The notes beneath the pieces were generated by a model. That model did not search any database. It saw only the letters and a list, made by a program, of their open reading frames with translations, and was not told the DNA's origin. From positions 1,353,001 to 1,417,000 of the forward strand of contig NZ_CP083761.1 of the NCBI RefSeq assembly GCF_023558375.1: DNA of 64,000 nucleotides. The letters run 5' to 3'. The position numbers and the translations under genes are program-made. This document shows, one piece after another, positions 55,280 to 63,052 of the stretch. This stretch comes from Chroococcidiopsis sp. CCMEE 29. Its GTDB lineage: Bacteria > Cyanobacteriota > Cyanobacteriia > Cyanobacteriales > Chroococcidiopsidaceae. Position 1 is the stretch's first letter; each line of letters starts with the position of its first letter.

Positions 55280-55740
55280 TAAAAAGTACAATTCATAAAA
55301 TAAATAAAAATGCTTTATAATCTATAAGGTAATTTGGATTCGAGCTTGAAAAATAAATTTTAATTTGATTACAATCGCGCAAAACTATTAGCAATTATTT
55401 AAATAGGGTTGCCAAATGCGTAAACAATCTTTGATTTACTTACTATTAATTTTAGCAGCTTACGAGAGTTCAACCGCATCTTTGTTAGATTTGGTTGGAG
55501 TAGTTATGTACGGGCTTTTACCGTGATTCACTACTCAACGAATCGCAGCCTATCCCACACTTATGTAAAGCACGACCCACCAACTTCACACCCAGCATGA
55601 TTGTAAAGATTATTTCTTGACAAATCCTAAGTACTCTTGATTGAACAACATTAAACGGTTGGTTTCGACAAAGATACGAACTTTTACGAATAACTTCATA
55701 CCCTTCGCCCGAAGAAGATCCGAATTACTCTAACTGGTTT
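55280..55740. other. Spacer with a possible short frame and an orphan IS end
   Basis: These 461 bp are AT-rich at the left. A 36-residue frame (55416-55526, RKQSLIYLLLILAAYESS) with a hydrophobic start could be a leader-like peptide or a cut gene. An orphan IS1-type end follows at 55551-55575. Confidence 0.35.
55551..55575. mobile_element. Orphan end of an IS1-type element
   Basis: TCCCACACTTATGTAAAGCA followed by CGACC matches the terminal 25 bp of the 40630-41535 element at about 21 positions. No transposase or second end is nearby. Confidence 0.5.
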
Positions 55741-55744
55741 CAAT

Positions 55745-56691
55745 AGACCTCCTGCATGAATAGCAAAGCCGTGTGGCAGTTTGCGTTCGTAGCGTTGGAC
55801 AATGATGTAGAAGTAGGAAAGCATCAAGCCCAGGAGAAGTCGTGAAGCGGTACGCGCAGTTAGAATATCTTGCCGATGGTGAGTTCAAACGCTTGTGTGG
55901 AGTTAGCCGTAACACCTTCAGGGAGATGGTCGAAGTGTTACGCCCCCAACTGGCGCGGCAAGGGCAAAGAGGCGGACAAGCCAAACTGAGTGCCGAAGAC
56001 CAACTGTTGGTGGCGTTGGAATATTGGCGAGAGTATCGCACTCAGTTTCACATTGGGGTGGGTTGGGGGATACATGAAACCACTGTAGGGCGAATTGTCA
56101 AAAAGGTGGAGGACTTGCTGGTCAAGTGCGGTAAGTTCCGGCTACCGAGCCAACGTTAGTTGTATCAACCGGGGTGGGAGTGGAAGGTCATGACGGTCGA
56201 TGTCGGTGAGATGGAAATCGAGCGTCCCCAAAAAAACAGAAACGCTACTATAGTGGCAAGCAAAAGTGCCACACGTTGAAAGCCCAAGTGTTAGTGGAGT
56301 TTAAAACCGGACAAATTATTTGTACAGGCGTTGACAAGGGCAGAACGCACGACTTTAAGTTGCTGGGGCGCAGTCGTTTGCCGTTGGTATCGTCTCAACT
56401 GTGTTTAGCCGACAGAGGCTATCAGGGGTTTGCCAAACGTCATGCGGGAGCTTGTACTCCCACCAAGAAACCGCGCAAGCAACCCTTACCGGTGGATGAA
56501 AAGCAGCATAATCGAGCCTTAGCACGACTACGGGTTCGAGCCCTTGCATGTGATTCGTCGCTTCAAGCTCTTCCGCATTTTTTCAGGATGCTATCGCAAT
56601 CGCAGACGGCGGTTTGGTTTACGCTTAAACCTGATTGCTGGCTTACTGAATTACGAACTGGCACATGCTTCTTGATTCATGCAGGAGGTCT
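55745..56691 (+). mobile_element. IS5-family (ISL2-like) element, decayed
   Basis: The ends AGACCTCCTGCATGAAT and complement are perfect repeats. They resemble the 32147 element (AGACTTCTTGCA). No clear 3-bp duplication remains. Confidence 0.8.
55842..56675 (+). pseudogene. IS5-family transposase with an amber codon, a -1 site and a later indel
   Basis: The frame has DGEFKRLCGVSRNTFREMVE, LSAEDQLLVALEYWREYRTQ and FRLPSQR, then a TAG (56157-56159) in place of Gln before LYQPGWEWKV. At CAA AAA AAC AG the frame changes by -1 as in the 32164 gene, leading to KAQVLVEFKTGQIICTG, CLADRGYQGFAKRHAG and EKQHNRALARLRV. Near 56540 another indel moves the final part (NLIAGLLNYELAHAS) into a third frame. 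Confidence 0.85.
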
Positions 56692-56900
56692 ATTGCTATA
56701 TCTGTAAAGGGCGTTGCTGATTCCATAATGAAATCTAATCAATGCGAAACGTGAAACTATAATTTTTTCGTAAACAGCAGCCTGAAAATCATCACACTTT
56801 CAGCAGCGCCCTGTAAAGTAGTGGGTTTGGCAGTCGGGAACACCGAAGTTTGGATAAGTCATGTAGGAATGCAGTCTTTTTGACAAAAAGAGGAAAAGCG

Positions 56901-57419
56901 ATGTCAGAAAACTTGGAAGCAACTCAGCTGTCAGAGCTGACTCAATTCGTCGGCAAGCATTTCATCTATACTTACGATAATGGCTGGCAGTACGAACTAT
57001 ATGTCAAGAACGCTAGAACCATAGACTATCGAATCCACAGTGGGATGGTTGGCGGGCGGTGGGTCAAAGGTCAGCAAGCCCATATTGTGCGGCTGTCGGA
57101 TGAGATCTTCAAAATTTCTTGGGATGAACCAACTGGAACTTGCGTCAGTGTTGCCTTTATATTAAGCACTCGTCAGATTCATGGGGTAATCTTCTTCCCC
57201 GCATGGATTGCAGAAAATCCGCAGCTCACTGTCTGCTTTCAGAACGAGCATGAAGATGAGATGTATCGTTATCGCGATGCTGGTCCAACTTATCCTAAAC
57301 TCGTAATCGATGAGTTTGCATCCATTACCTTTCAGGAAGATGTTGGCTCGGATAGGGAAGATATTATCGCCTGCTCTCCAGAGCAACTACCGGAAAACTA
57401 CGCTTCTAGACGCAATTGA
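56901..57419 (+). CDS. padC: Phenolic acid decarboxylase
   Basis: The enzyme removes the carboxyl group of p-coumaric, ferulic or caffeic acid to give vinylphenols, as detoxification. The 172-residue protein follows B. subtilis PadC closely: [56 protein letters not shown], and [20 protein letters not shown]. The Tyr, Arg and Glu residues that bind the substrate in the lipocalin-like barrel (YTY, RIHSG, WDEPTGT) are present. The start at 56901 follows AGGAAAAG, and a longer frame from 56850 is not supported. This is unusual in a cyanobacterium. Confidence 0.92.
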   Translation: MSENLEATQLSELTQFVGKHFIYTYDNGWQYELYVKNARTIDYRIHSGMVGGRWVKGQQAHIVRLSDEIFKISWDEPTGTCVSVAFILSTRQIHGVIFFPAWIAENPQLTVCFQNEHEDEMYRYRDAGPTYPKLVIDEFASITFQEDVGSDREDIIACSPEQLPENYASRRN

Positions 57420-57451
57420 GATGGTAATATATAGCATTTGAGAAAATTTTG

Positions 57452-57468
57452 GGGTGGCGTTCTAAAAC
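57452..57468. mobile_element. Orphan IS1-type end next to another IS1
   Basis: GGGTGGCGTTCTAAAAC differs from the end of the 43045-43496 IS1 at one base in 17. It abuts the left end of the next IS1, so one IS1 has inserted at, or recombined with, the end of another. Confidence 0.55.
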
Positions 57469-57496
57469 GGTAGTGTTGTAGATGAATTGAATTAGC

Positions 57497-58000
57497 TCAA
57501 ATCTCTACCCCAAATTCATACTTGTTAATGAATAGCCCAATCACTAAATCATGCATTTGAATCGATTTAGAGAAGCAAATTGTTTTCCTTGCTAATCGTT
57601 TGATTCTTGTTCTGAATGTCAAATGCTTTCTCTCAATCCTCTGCATCTTATATTTACTCACTTGCCGCATCTCCACTGGAAGATGTCTTTCGTAAGTTTT
57701 TAAACCATCTGTATAAAATTTTTTGATTCCAAAAGGCTCTAGCAACTTTTTTAATTTCAAAAATACTTCATCTTGTCGCGAGCCTAGCACATAAGCTAAT
57801 ATCTCTCCGGTACAGTGATCTATTGCATGCCACAACCAGCGCTGATTTTCCTTTTTTCCGACAAAACTTTGCATTTCATCGACCTCAGCTTTCCTCTTTG
57901 TGTCCTCTGTCTTCTCTTCTTTTTCTCTCTCAATCTCGGCTCGCTGTACTGTTACAATCACTGTATCTGTGTTAAGCGTTGCTAACACTTGATGATTCAC
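57497..58000 (-). CDS. IS1 insB-like transposase
   Basis: The frame has KAEVDEMQSFVGKKENQRWL, WHAIDHCTGEILAYVLGSRQ, KFYTDGLKTYERHLPVEM and RIERKHLTFRTRIKRLARKT, ending FINKYEFGVEI. It is open throughout. It overlaps insA by 29 bp and is in the +1 frame relative to it, with an A8 tract in between, so the fusion InsAB' would need slippage. Confidence 0.85.
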   Translation of the reverse strand: MNHQVLATLNTDTVIVTVQRAEIEREKEEKTEDTKRKAEVDEMQSFVGKKENQRWLWHAIDHCTGEILAYVLGSRQDEVFLKLKKLLEPFGIKKFYTDGLKTYERHLPVEMRQVSKYKMQRIERKHLTFRTRIKRLARKTICFSKSIQMHDLVIGLFINKYEFGVEI

Positions 58001-58286
58001 GCTCTCTAGTCTTTCTTCTTTTTTTTAATTCATGAATAACTGTAGAGGTGCTAACCCCTAAAACTCTTGCCGTATCCCGGATTCCACTTCCATTGACAGC
58101 CATGTCCACAATTTGTGCTTTAACTTCTTGACGACGACCAGGATAAGCGTGAGGTTCTAAAGTAAAAGTGTGGTAAGGACACTCACGATTGTTACAAGCG
58201 TATCTTTGCTTGCCTGTCCGAGTTTTACCAAATTTAGAGAGGTCACATCCGTGACAATGAGGACAACGAACAGGAATAATAGCCAT
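57972..58286 (-). CDS. IS1 insA-like protein
   Basis: The 104-residue protein has VRCPHCHGCDLSKFGKTRTG, RYACNNRECPYHTF and NGSGIRDTARVLGVSTSTVI (zinc part and HTH). It is intact and followed by insB. Confidence 0.85.
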   Translation of the reverse strand: MAIIPVRCPHCHGCDLSKFGKTRTGKQRYACNNRECPYHTFTLEPHAYPGRRQEVKAQIVDMAVNGSGIRDTARVLGVSTSTVIHELKKRRKTRERESSSVSNA

Positions 58287-58363
58287 AAGTTAAAATATAT
58301 TTAACTCAACTTCTCACTCTCTATATTAATCTACATATCAACTTATCTACAACACTACCAGAC

Positions 58364-60064
58364 ATGGAGGAGTTAATTGAAGCAGCTGCTTTAGATGAAG
58401 AACAAGAACTAAAGCTACAACGGCAGTTTACACGCGAATACACGATTATCACTGACAGCGATCACCTAGAGAAGATCGCCGCAGATATTGTGGCTCACTT
58501 CCTGGGACGAGGACACCAGGGTAAAGCAATGGTAGTATCCATTGACCGCTACACCACCGTCAGGATGTATGACAAGGTACAGCAACATTGGCAACAGCAT
58601 CTGGACAATTTGCAAACTCAACTGAATACCTGTGAACCTTCTGAACGCGGACAGCTGGCGGCGAAGATTCAGTATATGCAAGAAACGGACATGGTCGTTG
58701 TCATGTCCCAGTCACAAAACGAAATTGAAGCTTTCCAGAAAAAGAAACTGGATATCGCGCCTCACCGCAAACGCATTTTCAACGAGGACTTAGACGAGAA
58801 ATTCAAGGACGAAAATAACCCATTACGGATTGTGTTTGTCTGTGCCATGTGGATCACGGGCTTTGATGTACCTAGTTGTTCCACTATCTACCTCGATAAG
58901 CCAATGCGGAACCATACTTTAATGCAGACAATCGCACGGGCAAATCGAGTATTCCCAGATAAAGTAAATGGGTTGATTGTAGATTATATCGGGGTGTTCC
59001 GCGATTTGCAAAAGGCGTTGGCTATTTACGGCACTGCTTCGGGGGGTGGGGTTGAAGCAGGCAAAACTCCGGTACAAGCTAAAGCAACACTTGTAGAACA
59101 GTTAAGGACTGCGATCGCAGAAACTCAAGCATTTTGTACAGAACATGGTATCAATCTATCCCAGAGCCAAACGGCTCAAGGGTTCGAGCGGATTGCTTTC
59201 ATGTCTGATGCGGTTGAAGCCATTTTGGTTAATGACGAATCGAAGCAGCGATATTTAGCACTGACTAGGCACGTAACCAAACTTTACCAAGCAATTCTGC
59301 CCGATCCATCTGCAAATGAATTTGGGGCGATGCAGAATCTCTTTAATGCGATTGCCGAGCGGATTTACTTGCTAAATCCAGAAGTAGATATTTCGGAAGT
59401 CACAGAAGCAGTATCAGAACTGATGGATGATTCGATTACGGCAGTAGAGTATGTCATCCATGAACCGAACCAACTCATTGACTTGAGCCAGATAGACTTT
59501 GAAGCACTTAAAATTCGTTTTGCCCAAGGGCGCAAACGAACTGAGGCAGAACAACTCAAAGGGGCAATCACCAGCCAATTAAAACAAATGGTGCGGTTAA
59601 ACAAAAGTCGGGTTAATTACTGGGAGCGATTTCAGAAACTGATTGATGAGTACAACGCTGGTTGCCATAACATAGAGACGTTCTTCTCTTCACTGGTGGA
59701 CTTTGCCCAAGAATTGAACGTTGAGGATAAAAGAGCGATCGCAGAACAGCTGAATGAGGAAGAACTAGCTATCTTCGATTTGCTAACCAAACCAGATGTC
59801 ACGCTGACCAGGAAGGAAGAGCAGGAAGTGAAGAAAGTTGCTAGAGATCTGCTAGAGACGCTTAAACGGCAGAAACTTGTACTAGATTGGCGCAAACGGC
59901 AGCAGTCGCGGGCAGCAGTGAAGTTGGCAATCGAAGAGATTTTAGATCGATTGCCGCAGAATTATTCGTCTGATTTGTATGAGCGTAAGTGCCAAGCTGT
60001 ATACCAGCACGTCTACGACTCTTACTATGGACAGGGACGGAGTATTTATGCACAGGCAAGTTAA
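58364..60064 (+). pseudogene. hsdR: Type I restriction enzyme R subunit (HsdR), 5' truncated
   Basis: The 566 residues cover the second RecA-like helicase lobe and the C-terminal domain: GKAMVVSIDRYTTVRMYDKV, RIVFVCAMWITGFDVPSCST, LDKPMRNHTLMQTIARANRV with the motif VI pattern QxxxRxxR, and GLIVDYIGVFRDLQKAL. The nuclease domain and the first lobe (Walker A, DEAH) are missing, since the IS1 end lies 4 bp before the apparent ATG. A full HsdR has about 1,000 residues. No hsdM or hsdS follows. Confidence 0.88.
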
Positions 60065-60228
60065 GAACTATAAGCTAAACTTAAATGCGCTCACATTCAC
60101 CTTCAATAGTCAGGAGCTAGGCTACGCCACCTAACTAAAAGAGTTTAAGGAAATGACACAAAGTCATTTAACTCTAACAATAGAGATAAATTTGATATAG
60201 TAATAATTGAGAATAGCTAGAACTTAAA

Positions 60229-60303
60229 GCCAGACTAGCTTCCAGCCGCCTCGCATCACCCTTGGTAAGGGTGAGGTCACGAGTTCAATCCTCGTCACGG
60301 GCT
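60229..60303 (+). pseudogene. tRNA-Thr(GGT) remnant with intact 3' half
   Basis: The anticodon arm CACCC-TTGGTAA-GGGTG (anticodon GGT), the T arm ACGAG-TTCAATC-CTCGT and the 3' acceptor strand CACGGGC plus T are perfect. The 5' acceptor (GCCAGAC where GCCCGTG is needed) mispairs at three of seven positions and the D arm is about four bases short and not foldable. There is no encoded CCA. A 3'-half remnant is what site-specific integration into a tRNA gene leaves. Confidence 0.65.
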
Positions 60304-60522
60304 TTGAGTAAAACCCTCTTCTACAGAAGGTTTCCACGTTTTTATGTCTGCCTACTTAGTAAATGAATAAAAGTAGAAAGTGAACTACCCAGTGCTAAAG
60401 CTTCGCTTATAGCGTGGGCTTGCATCTACCCTCCACCTCAACTGAAATACGATCGCACTGGCTCAGGCTGTCCATTCTTTAACAAAGCAATTCTGCTTGT
60501 TGCAGCACAGTATAATTCTGGC

Positions 60523-61287
60523 TTACCAGAGCAGACGGCTGCCATCCCAAGAGAAGAACTGCCCGCTATCATCCGGTCGCAACGCCTCAATTACCGCCAG
60601 TAATTGGGTCACACTCTGTTCTACGGGAAATAACTTGTCGGGGAGTACACTGCGCTGGAAGGGCTGAGACAAGCGTGTATCTGTCGTGCCAGGATGGAGC
60701 ATGACCACAAGAGTTTGGGGACTCTTGCGACTGTATTCAATGGCCGTCGTCCGCATGAACATATTCAGCGCCGCTTTCGAGGCTCGGTAGCCATACCAGC
60801 CTCCCAAGTGATTATCTCCAATACTGCCAACCTTAGCGGAAATACTGGCAAACACACTGCGATCGCTATGCTTGAGTAATGGCAGTACATGTTTGGCAAG
60901 CAGCACCGCGCCGATGCTATTAACCTGAAAGTAGCGCAGTAAATGTTCGGCACGAATTTGCTGTAAGCTTTTTTCTGGTTGAATGCTGCCTTCATGCAGA
61001 AAACCGACGCAATAGAGCACAAGGTGTAGTTTGTCAATTTGGTGCTGGATTTGAGCTATTCCTTGGGCAATTTGCGCTTCATCGGTGATGTCCATTGAGA
61101 TTAGATCAAGGCGGTGCGGATATTGTCCCCAGAGCGTAGTTAATTCTGCGCTCGCTAAATTACGATGGGTGACACAGACTCGCCCTATGCGATCGTCGCG
61201 CAACAGATTTTGCACAAATCCGAGTCCAATCCCTTGATTGGCACCCACAACCAGCACGTTGACTGATTCGCTCTCAAACACAGACAT
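60523..61287 (-). CDS. Short-chain dehydrogenase/reductase (CsgA-like)
   Basis: The 254-residue protein has the nucleotide-binding motif VNVLVVGANQGIGLGFVQNL, the segment VLYCVGFLHEG, and the catalytic Ser-Tyr-Lys in SISAKVGSIGDN and YGYRASKAALNMF. The C-terminal segment LHPGTTDTRLSQPF is typical of this classical SDR group. The substrate is unknown. Confidence 0.88.
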   Translation of the reverse strand: MSVFESESVNVLVVGANQGIGLGFVQNLLRDDRIGRVCVTHRNLASAELTTLWGQYPHRLDLISMDITDEAQIAQGIAQIQHQIDKLHLVLYCVGFLHEGSIQPEKSLQQIRAEHLLRYFQVNSIGAVLLAKHVLPLLKHSDRSVFASISAKVGSIGDNHLGGWYGYRASKAALNMFMRTTAIEYSRKSPQTLVVMLHPGTTDTRLSQPFQRSVLPDKLFPVEQSVTQLLAVIEALRPDDSGQFFSWDGSRLLW

Positions 61288-61423
61288 ACTTCAATCTATT
61301 CTCCACTGACCTCTGATTGTACATAGATCTGAGAACTGAGCTGATGGAGTAGCTTAACGTTACAGAAGTAGGGTTCCAATTATCGACCTTAATACAGAAG
61401 CGCGAAGAGTGCGATATCATTGC

Positions 61424-61603
61424 CTAGAAGCTGCGGCGATCGCGCTTTGGGTAGCAAGTAATTAAACTTGCTCGTGTGATCGCTACAATTAAACAATCTG
61501 AAAAGTCGGCTCTTCCCTGCTTAGCTCTCTGCAATGCTTGATAAACCGCAGAACGGTTCTCGAACTCAAAAGCAGGGCTTTGCAGCATCATCGGGACAAA
61601 CAT
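61424..61603 (-). pseudogene. PIN-domain (VapC-type) toxin remnant
   Basis: The frame reads MFVPMMLQSPAFEFENRSAV, then YQALQRAKQGRADFSDCLI with the conserved Asp, and TRASLITCYPKRDRRSF before a TAG. It fits the middle and end of a PIN domain whose N-terminal Asp part is lost. The end runs into a HIP1-like GCGATCGCG. The other 430 bp of spacer (61288-61723) show no gene. Confidence 0.5.
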
Positions 61604-61723
61604 TGTTCTAGTTGCTGGATTCCTCTGGGTATCGTTGACTGGCTGGAGTGTAGTGCAAAAATACTTGCCTTAAGCCTGGGGATAGAATAGCTGATGCGCC
61701 TGGTTGTAAAAACAAGCGAAGTG

Positions 61724-62233
61724 TTAGACTAAACCCTCAAAGCCATAATAGATACAGGCGCTGGCACCAACTAAATAGACAAACCAGGTGAGAAAAAAGC
61801 CAATTGCCCGCCCCGGAGAGGGACCGTAAGTCTGGATTACACCATAAGCATGAGCAATCCGGGCTAGGGTGAGAGTACCTCCAAGAAGCCATAACAGCCA
61901 AGTCTGCGAATGCATTAACTCAAGCGCGATGATGAAAAGCAATCCAATCGGCACATATTCTGTGAAATTCTCATGAGCGCGGACTTTGCGCTGTAAAACA
62001 CCATCATCCTTAGGTTTGGTTACTACGAGCTTTTGAGTCCTGCTCTCGAAAAATGCTGCCCACGCATTGGGGCTGTCAAGATAGTCAGGCTGCATTACAA
62101 CATCTTCTTTTGATTCACCATGCCAAACCCTTGTTCTTGTTCGTTCCATTGCCACAATATAGGACAGTACAAAGGCGATAAGACCGTTTAGCCCAATAAA
62201 GAGAGTCGATATCGAAATAGTATTGGTGCCCAT
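61724..62233 (-). CDS. MAPEG-family membrane protein
   Basis: The 169-residue protein has four membrane helices and the MAPEG signature LQRKVRAHENFTEYVPIGLL after helix 1, where the Arg-His-Asn-Glu set binds glutathione or a similar thiol in relatives. A GPSPGRAIGFFLTWFVYLV segment leads into the last helix. Between helices 1 and 2 is a loop that is longer than usual (residues about 35-75). The role is probably in thiol-conjugate metabolism. Confidence 0.85.
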   Translation of the reverse strand: MGTNTISISTLFIGLNGLIAFVLSYIVAMERTRTRVWHGESKEDVVMQPDYLDSPNAWAAFFESRTQKLVVTKPKDDGVLQRKVRAHENFTEYVPIGLLFIIALELMHSQTWLLWLLGGTLTLARIAHAYGVIQTYGPSPGRAIGFFLTWFVYLVGASACIYYGFEGLV

Positions 62234-62247
62234 CTGAAAATTATAGA

Positions 62248-62369
62248 AAGCATAGAAGGAGATTGCTGAATCTAGCGATCGCCCTCTGTTCTTGTCTTGC
62301 CTATTCTAAAGCATAGAAGGACATTGCTGAATCTAGCGATCGCCCTCTGTTCTTGTCTTGCCTATGCTT
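62248..62369. repeat. Direct tandem duplication of 61 bp
   Basis: The unit AAGCATAGAAGGAGATTGCT (and on through TCTAGCGATCGCCCTCTGTT and CTTGTCTTGCCTAT) occurs twice with a period of 61 and one or two differences. Each unit carries a HIP1-like site. It lies upstream of the MAPEG gene. Confidence 0.85.
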
Positions 62370-62398
62370 CCGAAAAATGTCCTAATCTTGTGAAAACT

Positions 62399-62883
62399 TT
62401 AAAGCGTGTCCCTATAAACCTTTGGTGTCGTCATGGTGTGTTGGCGAAAGACTCTGGTGAAGTGACTTTGGTTTTGAAAGCCAACTTCCTGACAAATTTC
62501 TACAATTGTCAACTCTCGCTGAAGCAACAACTGTTTTGCTTTTTCAATGCGACACTTAGTTACATACTAATGAGGTGTAAGCTCTGTAGATTGCTTGAAT
62601 AAACTGGCAAAATAATGCGGACTCATCTGTACTGCGCTACTCAGTTCAGCTAGAGTCGAATTTTGGTCTAAATGTTCTTGGATGTAGGCGATCGCTTCTA
62701 TTTAGGCAATCCACCCGGATAGTCTCTAATCTCCGGTTGGCGTGACGAGTATCGCCGCAGCAAATGCACGGAAAGCGCCGTTGCCATAGACTCTGCATAA
62801 AGCCTAGTGTCTGCGCCTCCTGCTTCAAGTTCAGCCTTCAGTGCCAGCCCCATGTGCTGAATCAAAGGATGGCGTAACTTCAA
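62399..62883 (-). pseudogene. AraC-family regulator, decayed
   Basis: The N-terminal remnant reads KLRHPLIQHMGLALKAELEA and ATALSVHLLRRYSSR, ending YPGGLPK. A small deletion then shifts the frame to AIAYIQEHLDQNSTLAELSS, AVQMSPHYFASLFKQSTELT, and PH followed by TAG in place of Gln, then YVTKCRIEKAKQLLL and VGFQNQSHFTRVFRQHT. Both HTH motifs can be traced. The start of the gene is missing. Confidence 0.82.
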
Positions 62884-63052
62884 TGCTCTCTATTCTCCCA
62901 GTTCATGCACGTAAGCTAGTTGTGGAAAAAGTTAATTTAGTAGAACATTATCAGTTGTCCAATCGCTGGGGCATGGTGCTTGAGTGGAAATTTTTGGAAC
63001 TAAAGCTACGCCCAATGCTATCTTTGAACCGTGATCGCTTGATTTAAATCTC

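Larger units (their letters stand above)
57469..58359 (-). mobile_element. IS1-family element (891 bp), probably intact
   Basis: The ends GGTAGTGTTGTAGAT and complement are perfect repeats of at least 15 bp. The flanks are not duplicated. The right end cuts an HsdR gene. Confidence 0.88.
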
